Shown here one piece after another: positions 7,722-15,944 of a DNA stretch of 64,000 nucleotides (its first letter is position 1; each line of letters begins with the position of its first letter). This stretch comes from Paludibacteraceae bacterium (GTDB taxonomy: Bacteria; Bacteroidota; Bacteroidia; Bacteroidales; Paludibacteraceae): positions 13,788 to 77,787 of the forward strand of contig JAFXWI010000032.1 in NCBI GenBank assembly GCA_017542915.1, read 5' to 3'. The position numbers and the translations under genes are program-made. The notes under the pieces are model-generated. The model saw only the letters and a list, made by a program, of their open reading frames with translations. It had not been told where the DNA came from and made no database searches.

Positions 7722-9245
7722 ATGAAAACAAAGATATACATCGGAATCGCATTGCTGGCAGCGGGGCTGCTGAGCGGATGCAAATGGCTGGGAAAGACAC
7801 CCAACAAAGACGTCCGTAATGGTCGCGAGATGGTCGCGGTAGATTCTCGCGCGATGATCAACGCGCGAATGAGTGCGTGGTACAACAAAGATGCACAGGT
7901 GGGTTTTCCCAATGCCAACAGCACCAACGGCATCGTGAAACCGGACGTAGCGGCGAGTTGGGACTACGTGCCCGGCGTGGTGGCGAAAGGAATACTCGAC
8001 GTTTGGGAGTACTATCAGGACTCCGCTTGGGCGGACGCTTGGTACGAAGGACTATGCGAGTGGGGTTTGCAGCAACAGGCTACGGACGAAGGAGGCATCC
8101 TCGATGACCTCAACTGCACGAAGGTGTTCCTCGGTTTGTACGAAGGAGCCAAACCCGGTGGACGGTTTGAGAACGAGGAGAATGCTGCGTATTTCATGGA
8201 GCAGTTACGTCGCGGAGCACGCGGTTTGGCAGATCATGCGGCGAAGTACACGATAAGCGAAGGCGGTGCGGCAGGCGGATGGATGCACAAGGCGACACCC
8301 GATCCGACCAAGAGCTACTGGGGACAGATGTGGTGTGACGGGGCATATATGGGTCCGGCGTTGTTAGCACAGCTGTTGGCGGTTGGTGCTTGCGAAGGAA
8401 CGAGTCTGGGCTGGAACGATGTGTATGACCAGTTCCACGTTTCGTGGCCTTACCTCTGGGACGAAGAGAAACAGTTGCCTTACCACGTGATCTTCACGGA
8501 TATAACTACTAATAGGAACGCGCGCGCGATATACGAGAGCGGACACGCGTATAAGGTACAAAGGGACAATGTACAATGTACCATGGACGAAAAACCAAGT
8601 GCCATTTATCACTCGGAGGAGTACTGGGGACGTGCGGCAGGATGGTATATGTTGGCGTTGGTGGATGTGCTGGAAGCATATCTACAGGGGTTAGAGGTTA
8701 GCGGTGAGAGGTTAGCGGGTGATCCTTTGCCTTCGGCGCAGATCTTCGATGAGTTGCGTGAGTACCTGACGAAGATGGCGGACGGATTAGTGGCTCGGCA
8801 GGATAAAGAGACCGGATGTTGGTATCAGTTATTGGCGTACGACAGCACGAAATGCGCTACGCAGGGGATCGACGATACCGGTTCAAAGAAATATACGAAC
8901 GTGAGCGAAGGCGGTACGCAATGCAATTACTTGGAGTCCTCCGCTTCGTGCCTCATCACCGCTGCGCTGCTGAAGGGTTCGCGTCTTGGGTTGATTGATC
9001 ATGCGGAAGCCGGTAAGCGCGGATTTGAGGGTATTGTGCGGACGTTCGTACGCGGCGAAGAAGGCAACTATCAGATCCTTGGCAGCTGTCAGTCGGCAGG
9101 GCTGAGTCACGACCGAAACGGCAGTGCGGCATATTACCTGATTGGCAAGGATGTACCGATACAGGACAATGCGGAAGGCAAAGTGCTGGGATCGTTCCTC
9201 ATGGCGGCGGTGGAGTATGAAAGGATGAGTGGATTAGAGGATTAG
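7722..9245 (+). CDS. Lipoprotein glycoside hydrolase, GH88/GH105 type (unsaturated glycuronyl/rhamnogalacturonyl hydrolase)
   Basis: 507 residues from the ATG at 7722, chosen because it gives a clean lipoprotein signal (lipobox LLSGC) and lies after the promoter. The body has the (alpha/alpha)6-barrel signatures of GH88/GH105: WCDGAYMGPALLAQLL, EEYWGRAAGWYMLALVDVLE and the late SASCLITAALLKGSRLG helix. The family cleaves unsaturated uronic acids from oligosaccharides produced by lyases, so a role in pectin or glycosaminoglycan breakdown is likely; the exact substrate cannot be read from the sequence. Oddities: a heptamer-type array is embedded in frame (8554-8590, encoding KVQRDNVQCTMDE), a second one lies at 8689-8716, and the stop codon lies in an octamer array. 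No SusC/SusD partner is next to it. Confidence 0.85.
   Translation: MKTKIYIGIALLAAGLLSGCKWLGKTPNKDVRNGREMVAVDSRAMINARMSAWYNKDAQVGFPNANSTNGIVKPDVAASWDYVPGVVAKGILDVWEYYQDSAWADAWYEGLCEWGLQQQATDEGGILDDLNCTKVFLGLYEGAKPGGRFENEENAAYFMEQLRRGARGLADHAAKYTISEGGAAGGWMHKATPDPTKSYWGQMWCDGAYMGPALLAQLLAVGACEGTSLGWNDVYDQFHVSWPYLWDEEKQLPYHVIFTDITTNRNARAIYESGHAYKVQRDNVQCTMDEKPSAIYHSEEYWGRAAGWYMLALVDVLEAYLQGLEVSGERLAGDPLPSAQIFDELREYLTKMADGLVARQDKETGCWYQLLAYDSTKCATQGIDDTGSKKYTNVSEGGTQCNYLESSASCLITAALLKGSRLGLIDHAEAGKRGFEGIVRTFVRGEEGNYQILGSCQSAGLSHDRNGSAAYYLIGKDVPIQDNAEGKVLGSFLMAAVEYERMSGLED
8554..8590. repeat. In-frame 7/8-bp array (TGTACAA family) inside the GH88/105 gene
   Basis: Five units of 8, 8, 7, 7 and 7 bases (AGGTACAA, AGGGACAA, TGTACAA, TGTACCA, TGGACGA) encode a KVQRDNVQCTMDE segment between conserved parts. 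The unit is the complement of the TTTGTAC/ATTGTAC unit found in potC, potA and the giant surface gene. Confidence 0.8.
8689..8716. repeat. In-frame heptamer array (GGTTAGA) inside the GH88/105 gene
   Basis: Four exact 7-bp units (GGTTAGA, GGTTAGC, GGTGAGA, GGTTAGC) encode part of a short linker, GLEVSGERLAG. Confidence 0.85.
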
Positions 9246-9279
9246 TGGATTAGAGGATTAGAGGATTAGAGGATTAGGG
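9224..9279. repeat. Octamer array (GGATTAGA) spanning the GH88/105 stop codon
   Basis: Seven 8-bp units. The TAG stop codon at 9243-9245 is part of the array, so the C-terminal residues (MSGLED) are encoded by it. Confidence 0.9.
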
Positions 9280-9312
9280 GGGGAAAATGGGGAAAAATTG
9301 TCGAAAAAAGTG

Positions 9313-9346
9313 AAAAGTGCGTAAAAAATGACGCACTTTTTATTTT
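9313..9346 (+). terminator. Intrinsic terminator after the GH88/105 gene
   Basis: A perfect 10-bp stem (AAAAGTGCGT 9313-9322 with ACGCACTTTT 9331-9340), an 8-base loop and a downstream T-rich tract. Confidence 0.85.
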
Positions 9347-9349
9347 TTA

Positions 9350-9381
9350 TTTGCATAAGTCAAGAAAAATGATTAACTTTG
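9350..9381 (+). promoter_or_regulatory. Promoter of the second giant secreted protein
   Basis: -33 TTTG (9350-9353) and -7 TAACTTTG (9374-9381), 20 bases apart, 28 bases before the ATG at 9410. Confidence 0.8.
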
Positions 9382-9409
9382 CACGACTTTTGAAAAACAC
9401 CACACTACC

Positions 9410-12400
9410 ATGAAAGATTTAGCACATCGATCAAATCGATTTTTTTCTGTATTAGTAACCGTTATGTTTATGCTCTGCGCCGGGACTGCGTGGGGCGAAA
9501 CGTTCACGATTAACTGCAACACATCGTCCAGCGACGAGTTGTTCAGTGTATCGGGAAACGGTACGCAGTATGACTATGATAGTAGATGGACGAGCTACAA
9601 TCTTATCAAGATGGATAAGGGGGAGTCCATTACCATCACTAATGTTACCGGAGCGACGATCACTGCTATTTCTGCACAAGGTGTGGCAGATGATAATGGC
9701 AACAAAACCGTTAATTTTACCATTTCGGACGGTACGACTAATGTCCAGACAGCTTCCGGTTCATGGAATAATCGAAAAACGGCTACATCTCTTACCAATA
9801 AGAATTTCAATTCTGTAAGCGGTTTGAAACATGGCGAAGGTCAGACATATACGATAACCAACAATACCTCCAGCAGTTATAATGCCGGTGTGCGATTTGT
9901 GATTACCTATACTCCGGCTCCTTCCAAAACAGCTGTTTATTTGAAGCCGAATGCGAATTGGTTACAGAAAGATGATAGTAGTGTAGATCCGCGATTTGCG
10001 GTGTATTATTTCAAGAGTTCCAATTCAGACGACGATGGTTGGATCTCTATGACGATGGAGGAGAGTTGCTCGCCGGTTTATAAAGCCAGCATTCCTGAGG
10101 GGTATGACCAGTGCATCTTTTGCCGAATGAACGGTGCCGATGCCGATAATAAGTGGGATAATAGATATAACCAAACAGGTGATCTGACCGTTCCGACAGG
10201 AAAAGCTTTCTATTACGCGGTTCCTGATGGATTGTGGGACACGAGCGGAGATGCGTTTTGGCAGCAGAAACCGTTTGGTATTTGTTTGTCTGGTACGTGG
10301 TTAAGATTCAAAGGAGAGACCATTACGCTGACGGCTACTTGTGCCGGAGCTAAATATTTCCAGTGGTATAAAGGGGATAATATCGTACTGTCCGGACAAA
10401 CGTCATCTACGCTGACTATAGAGAATTGCGATTACACCGATGCCGGTAATTATTATTGCAAAGCATGGAATGTGACGGGTGATGAGAATGAAGCGTGGAG
10501 TGGAACTTTCGGAGTGAAAGTACCTCGTTTGGTGATCCAGACTCCGGGAAGCGGTAGTGATAGACAGGATATTGCTTTTACCCGCACGAACACCAGTGCT
10601 GAGGCTGCTACTTGTGAAGTATATCTTGGCGCAGCATGGGAGTATGAGTTTGTGGTGGATGAAGGTTTCAGCACGCATGGTAATTCGGGTACTATGAAAA
10701 GCGACAACTGTACGGGTTGGACGATGGATAAGGAGAATAGTAATTGGTGCCGAATCCAAACTACCAAAGAAGGTACGTACCATTTCAATCTGACCTTTAG
10801 CAATTCAAACTATACGCCGTTGGTAATGAGTGTGGGTTATCCGCCGATGGCGCAAGATGGTGGTTGGAATGTGTATATAGAGAATACCCCTGCTATGCAG
10901 GCGAGAGGATGGGACAATAACAGCATCTACTACCGAATCGGTAAAGGTAAGTACGACGATGAAGATACACGCAACTGGACAGACGCACAACTGATGACTT
11001 TGGTTCCCGGTACGGCTCGCTATCTCTATACTACAACACCCGATTGGGACAATGATTTCTGGGTATGGCATATTGGTAATAACGCAGGTCGGGCAGCCGG
11101 AAATTATTCCATTTATAAGACCAATACGGGAGACAGTCATGCAATAACCGAGTCCTCTAATTTCCATGGAGATGCAATCACGAGTGACCGTACGATCTAT
11201 CTGAATAGCACATCCGGCGGTCCTGGAAAGGATCCGATGAACAGTAACTGCCAGTTCTACGGCTATACGTATTCGAACGGAATGCTTGTACACAATGCGT
11301 CGGTAAGCGCCACTACGAACGGCAAGATCAAAGTGGAGTACACGCACCATGATGGCAGCGCACAGGCCTCGGAAGGCTATGACGCACGGACGTTGAATGA
11401 CTTGGCGCATACGTGTATTCTGACCATCACCGCTGTGCCGGACAATGGGTTTTATTGCACCTCGCTGCAGGTGAACGGTGAGGATTTCACGAGCGGTAGT
11501 ACGCATATTCTGGATGCCGATGCGACCATCACGGCGACCTTTGAGTTAGTGCCCGTGCCATCAGTGACCTATATCTTGGGTTCGTGCTATGTTAAGAATG
11601 GTATGTGGACGCAGGGTTCTGATGGCAACGTGAAAGCATGGTTGTACCAAGAAGGTGCTACTCCGGCACAGAATAACCTGAAAGAGACGACCGATATCTC
11701 TTATTCGTCCACCAGTACCGGCGGCATCTATTTCAATACCAAGGATCTCACCCTATTAGATACAGAGAGCCAGTGGGGAACTTCTCAGGGGGGCAACCGA
11801 GCTATCAAAGCGTTGAAAGTGGGAAGCGGTAGTACATTGAAATTCAATCTCCGCGGTATGATTGCCAATAAGATCTACTTCTATGTATTCCCAAACACCA
11901 ATAACGCTTATTCAATCGATCTGATGGTCAACGGAGTGACTACGAACCAGCCGATTGCCGCCTCGGGAAAGGATAAATGGCATAAATTCTCCTATATGAG
12001 TGGAAATTACTCCGGTGAGTTTTCAATTAAGAGTTATAATAGTGAGACCCGCGTGGTGGTTATCGTAGAGGTGCCGTTAGTGACCGTGACCTTCGATAAG
12101 AACGACGGCTCCGGAACGACCACGACGCAGAAATTGCCGAAGGGCGCCGAGGGCGAACTGGATGAGAATCCGTTCACTTGGGCCGATCATAAATTCATCG
12201 GCTGGACCGAAGATCCCGCCGGTACGGGAGAGATCATATACGATAATGATGTCTATAGTTCGGAAACCGACGTGACGCTGTATGCTAAGTGGGAGGATAT
12301 CATCAAGACCACGATCACCCTAGATGCCACGGGCGCATACAACGGCTATACCGGTTCGGTGGTAGCTACCTATGGCGAACCCATGCCGGAGATAGCTGCC

Positions 12401-15190
12401 CTGCCGGAACGCGTAGGCTATGTGTTCGAGGGCTATTACGACCAGCCTAACGGTGCGGGAACGCAGTACTACACGGGTCTGGGAACGGGCGTGCGTAATT
12501 GGGATAAGACGACAGCCGCGGAGACGCTCTACGCGATGTGGTTGACCCCCTGCGACTTGGTGCCGACCCTCTCAACGCCTGCGCCGATCACGACGATCTG
12601 GGATCAGAAGAAAGTAGACCTGGGTGTCGTACGACTGACCTGCGACTTTGATACGACTGGCGTAGAGTATGTGCTGCAGTCTGTTTCGCCGACCGATCCG
12701 ATCAACGGATGCCACTTTGAGTATTTCGATGAGCAGGTCCACCTGATGGGTACGCCGAACGTAGGCAACACAACGACACAAGAGGTGACGGTGACCTTCA
12801 CCTTGGCCAACAACTGTTCGCCGGCCTCCACCTATACCATCACGCAGACCATACGTATCTATCCGGCTAGCCAGAAACCGAAGATCGCCTTCATCCTGAC
12901 GGGAACGAAGGATGGCGGATTTGATGCGTATTCAACAACGGATAGGACGGCTTGTAGCAGTCTGATAGACTATTTGGATGATTTCTACGACGTGACTTGC
13001 GTGAATGGTTATTCTACGAAGAATACCACGGCTATTGAGAACTACTACAAGGACTACGACCTGCTGATCGTGACCGACTTCCTCAATACCAAGGAGGGCT
13101 ATACGAATGCCATCGGTTCGTTGATCGACAAGAAGCCGATTCTGAGCTTCGAGGCTTACGTGGCTAACTTGTCGAACTGGCATATTGGTTCTAACCCGAA
13201 GGATCCGAATCCGCCGGTAGGCACGATGAAGGTGCTCTGTGCCGGCCATGCTATCTTTGGCGATGCCGAAGGCGTGACGGTATTCAATAAGCCCGGAGGC
13301 CAGAGTGACACAACCATTACCGTACTGAGTTCGCTGAGCGAGAAGGGTCTGCAGGGATTCACGATCAACGAGGCACCGGACTTTATTTTCCTGGCCACGG
13401 TACGCGATACGGCCAACAACCGCGATCTGGTAGTATGCTGCGAGCGCCAGATCGTGTTCCCCGCCCGCCTGCTGATCTACGGTATCAACCATAACGAGAT
13501 GGGCAACCTCTCACCGGCAGGTCGCGTGGTGATGCACCAGATGATTGACTATCTGCTGATGACCGACGAGACATCGATAGCCGACTGTTCGCTGGTGTTT
13601 GACAATGCGGCGGGCGATCACAAGTGGTCGAATCCGGCTAACTGGTCGCCGGGACGTAATATCGTCCCGACGCCCTACCATCCGACGCGTATCATTGCCG
13701 AGTGCTGGGTGGATAAAGATGATGCGCATGCCGGTAGCGTGAAGGTGAATACCAATCGTGCCGGTCAACCCGTGAAGCCGTACGGTAAACTGATCGTGAA
13801 GCCGTACGGTGGACTGACGGTGGCCGGTATGGTGCAGAAAGTGCATGATACGCGTTATGCCACGCCTATCGTCATCAAGGCCGAGGACCTGCTAATCGAG
13901 GCGGATGAGACGCACAACGGTGCTTTCGTATATGGCAACAAGGAGTCCGATGTGCGTGCTACCGTGCAGTACTACAGTCGTGGAACTGACGCCCTGACGG
14001 CAAATCCGGTTTGGCAGTATATGGGTATTCCTTTCCAAGCAGGACAAAAGGCTATCAGTATGTATCACGCCGCTTGGATGTGCCGTTGGAGTAGCGCATC
14101 GGACCATAGTATAGGAGGCCTCTGGGAGTGGGTAGCGAATGAGGATGTGCTCGTACCGTTCGAGGGATATTGTATCACGCAGGAAAGCACGAAGACCTAT
14201 ACTTTCCAAGGTAAACTGAATGCTCCGGTTACCAAGACCCTGATGCTGAACAACCACGATGGTGATGGTTATGCTTTCGCAGCCAACAGTTGGACCGCGC
14301 CGATTAAGATTCAGGAGATGCAGGATGAGGATTTCACCAACGCGGAGAAAGCGATCTATATCTATCATTCGGGTACGTACGCAAACGCGGCTGCAAACCC
14401 CGATCCGGTGGATGCGCATAGCGGAGCTGCGGCTACCATGCCCGGTCAGTATGCTGTCGTTCCGATCCATTCCTCGCCGTACTTGTCGGGCGCTGACTCA
14501 GTCATTCCGGCTATGCAGGGATTCTTCATCAAGACCGATCCTGCTAAACAGGCAACGCTCAAATTAGTGTACAATCGCGTGGTTTACGACGCTACGTACT
14601 TCAAGACCTCTACTCAGCCGATGCGAGCTCCGAGCCGTTACGGTGCGCCGGATGTGATGCGGTTGAGCGTGACGGGCGAGACCTTTGGAGGCGATTGTGT
14701 ACACCTCTTGGCTCGCGGCGATTTCTCGGAAGAGTTCGAAGACGGATGGGACGGTCGTAAGCTGGAAGGCGATGCAAATGTACCGCAATTAGCGGTGCTC
14801 AAAGAGGCAGGCGAGATGACGGTTGCCGCTATCCCGACTGCGGAGGAACGCTACCTCAGTTTCCGAGCAGGCAAAGACCTTACTTATACTTTCCATTTTG
14901 ACTACGAGGGCGACCTGATCTATCTATACGATATAGAGACAGGTATCGCCACGGAGATACAAACGGGCAACACCTATACTTTCGTAGCGGCGAACAAGAC
15001 GCCGATGAACCGGTTCCTGATTACCAAGAATCCGCCTCGAACGCCGACCGATTTGGAGGAGGTGAACGAAGAGACGGTGAACGGAGTAGAGAAGTTCATC
15101 CACGAAGGTAAGTTGCTGATTCTCCATCGCGGCGCTATCTATGATGCGCTTGGCAAACGAGTTGATATGAGAAAGGAGGGTGCGCAATGA
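9410..15190 (+). CDS. Giant secreted multidomain surface protein (Ig-like and InlB repeats)
   Basis: 1,926 residues with an N-terminal signal peptide (cleavage near AGTAWGE). In order I see: a beta-rich N-terminal module; a module beginning VYLKPNANWLQ (~185-290) of the kind found before starch-binding-like domains in Bacteroidales; an Ig-like domain (~300-375, motif CDYTDAGNYYCKA); InlB-type repeats at ~891-963 and ~967-1047; a module around 1160-1390 with a KPKIAFILTG start that resembles a ThuA/glutamine-amidotransferase-like fold; and long beta-sandwich-like regions. It ends in EKFIHEGKLLILHRGAIYDA, the same terminal motif as other secreted proteins here. No catalytic site is certain. The gene overlaps the next by 4 bases (ATGA), which implies coupled translation. 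Confidence 0.7.
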   Translation: MKDLAHRSNRFFSVLVTVMFMLCAGTAWGETFTINCNTSSSDELFSVSGNGTQYDYDSRWTSYNLIKMDKGESITITNVTGATITAISAQGVADDNGNKTVNFTISDGTTNVQTASGSWNNRKTATSLTNKNFNSVSGLKHGEGQTYTITNNTSSSYNAGVRFVITYTPAPSKTAVYLKPNANWLQKDDSSVDPRFAVYYFKSSNSDDDGWISMTMEESCSPVYKASIPEGYDQCIFCRMNGADADNKWDNRYNQTGDLTVPTGKAFYYAVPDGLWDTSGDAFWQQKPFGICLSGTWLRFKGETITLTATCAGAKYFQWYKGDNIVLSGQTSSTLTIENCDYTDAGNYYCKAWNVTGDENEAWSGTFGVKVPRLVIQTPGSGSDRQDIAFTRTNTSAEAATCEVYLGAAWEYEFVVDEGFSTHGNSGTMKSDNCTGWTMDKENSNWCRIQTTKEGTYHFNLTFSNSNYTPLVMSVGYPPMAQDGGWNVYIENTPAMQARGWDNNSIYYRIGKGKYDDEDTRNWTDAQLMTLVPGTARYLYTTTPDWDNDFWVWHIGNNAGRAAGNYSIYKTNTGDSHAITESSNFHGDAITSDRTIYLNSTSGGPGKDPMNSNCQFYGYTYSNGMLVHNASVSATTNGKIKVEYTHHDGSAQASEGYDARTLNDLAHTCILTITAVPDNGFYCTSLQVNGEDFTSGSTHILDADATITATFELVPVPSVTYILGSCYVKNGMWTQGSDGNVKAWLYQEGATPAQNNLKETTDISYSSTSTGGIYFNTKDLTLLDTESQWGTSQGGNRAIKALKVGSGSTLKFNLRGMIANKIYFYVFPNTNNAYSIDLMVNGVTTNQPIAASGKDKWHKFSYMSGNYSGEFSIKSYNSETRVVVIVEVPLVTVTFDKNDGSGTTTTQKLPKGAEGELDENPFTWADHKFIGWTEDPAGTGEIIYDNDVYSSETDVTLYAKWEDIIKTTITLDATGAYNGYTGSVVATYGEPMPEIAALPERVGYVFEGYYDQPNGAGTQYYTGLGTGVRNWDKTTAAETLYAMWLTPCDLVPTLSTPAPITTIWDQKKVDLGVVRLTCDFDTTGVEYVLQSVSPTDPINGCHFEYFDEQVHLMGTPNVGNTTTQEVTVTFTLANNCSPASTYTITQTIRIYPASQKPKIAFILTGTKDGGFDAYSTTDRTACSSLIDYLDDFYDVTCVNGYSTKNTTAIENYYKDYDLLIVTDFLNTKEGYTNAIGSLIDKKPILSFEAYVANLSNWHIGSNPKDPNPPVGTMKVLCAGHAIFGDAEGVTVFNKPGGQSDTTITVLSSLSEKGLQGFTINEAPDFIFLATVRDTANNRDLVVCCERQIVFPARLLIYGINHNEMGNLSPAGRVVMHQMIDYLLMTDETSIADCSLVFDNAAGDHKWSNPANWSPGRNIVPTPYHPTRIIAECWVDKDDAHAGSVKVNTNRAGQPVKPYGKLIVKPYGGLTVAGMVQKVHDTRYATPIVIKAEDLLIEADETHNGAFVYGNKESDVRATVQYYSRGTDALTANPVWQYMGIPFQAGQKAISMYHAAWMCRWSSASDHSIGGLWEWVANEDVLVPFEGYCITQESTKTYTFQGKLNAPVTKTLMLNNHDGDGYAFAANSWTAPIKIQEMQDEDFTNAEKAIYIYHSGTYANAAANPDPVDAHSGAAATMPGQYAVVPIHSSPYLSGADSVIPAMQGFFIKTDPAKQATLKLVYNRVVYDATYFKTSTQPMRAPSRYGAPDVMRLSVTGETFGGDCVHLLARGDFSEEFEDGWDGRKLEGDANVPQLAVLKEAGEMTVAAIPTAEERYLSFRAGKDLTYTFHFDYEGDLIYLYDIETGIATEIQTGNTYTFVAANKTPMNRFLITKNPPRTPTDLEEVNEETVNGVEKFIHEGKLLILHRGAIYDALGKRVDMRKEGAQ

Positions 15191-15867
15191 AAACGACTAA
15201 ATGGTTTAGGAAGAGGATGGTTCTTGCCCTCGTTGTGTTCATCTGCGGCATCGCGCTGATGGGCTTGGTCTATATAGTGAACAACAAACCCTATGTGTAT
15301 ATCAACCCGGGTATCGTGACTTCAGCTCCGACCATTACCACCAGACCGATAGAGAGTGTGCGTGCGAGCCGTCAGTTGAAGCCTTATCTGCCTGCACATA
15401 TGAACAGCTATACGCGTTCGTATCGTTCGTTCGGGCTCTCGATACCGTCCGTGCCTATGCGCGGGATGTATGAGACGAGCCGTGCGAAGGTGCAGCACGT
15501 GGGTAGCGGCACTAACGGCGTGTATGCTACCACCGGTAGCTCTTCCCGCAGTTCTTCCAAACGCGGTATTCAGTATGGGGCAAGCAGTGGGGTAGTGATG
15601 CCGATGACGACTTTTACCTCGATGGCTTCTGCCCGTCAGGTAGCGCAGCCCGAGGCACAGCAGGCACCGCAGATGGCACGTATGGCTGCGGCTCCGAGGT
15701 TCGCTCCCGGTCCGCCGCCACCACCTAATCCCGGAGGAGGAGAGTTGCCGGGTGATCATCAGTTGGTGGAGCAGCCTGTGGGAGAAGGATTATGGATATT
15801 GTTGCTGATGGCAGCCGGATATATAGGATTTAACTACCGGAAACGGACCCAACGCGCACGTCCGTGA
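15187..15867 (+). CDS. Small envelope protein with PVGE/hydrophobic/RKR tail
   Basis: 226 residues. An N-terminal hydrophobic segment (~10-32) is followed by a low-complexity Ser/Ala/Pro/Arg-rich middle. The C-terminus is PVGEGLWILLLMAAGYIGF then NYRKRTQR: a short motif, one transmembrane helix and a basic cluster, the layout of known sorting tails. Almost the same tail is in residues ~111-135 of the giant protein at 1834. The 4-base overlap with the preceding giant gene says the two are made together. The partner relation (anchor, sorting factor or subunit) is inferred; the protein itself matches no family I can name. Confidence 0.65.
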   Translation: MKTTKWFRKRMVLALVVFICGIALMGLVYIVNNKPYVYINPGIVTSAPTITTRPIESVRASRQLKPYLPAHMNSYTRSYRSFGLSIPSVPMRGMYETSRAKVQHVGSGTNGVYATTGSSSRSSSKRGIQYGASSGVVMPMTTFTSMASARQVAQPEAQQAPQMARMAAAPRFAPGPPPPPNPGGGELPGDHQLVEQPVGEGLWILLLMAAGYIGFNYRKRTQRARP

Positions 15868-15898
15868 TGCGAACGAGATGCGAACGGTTTACTACAAC

Positions 15899-15926
15899 AA
15901 ATGACCCGCTGTACGGCGGGTCATTT
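15899..15926. terminator. Strong bidirectional terminator between convergent genes
   Basis: A perfect 11-bp stem (AAATGACCCGC 15899-15909 with GCGGGTCATTT 15916-15926) and a 6-base loop, with A and T runs on both sides. It ends both the giant-protein unit (plus) and the long minus-strand gene train. Confidence 0.9.
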
Positions 15927-15944
15927 ATTGTATAGAGAGGCTGT

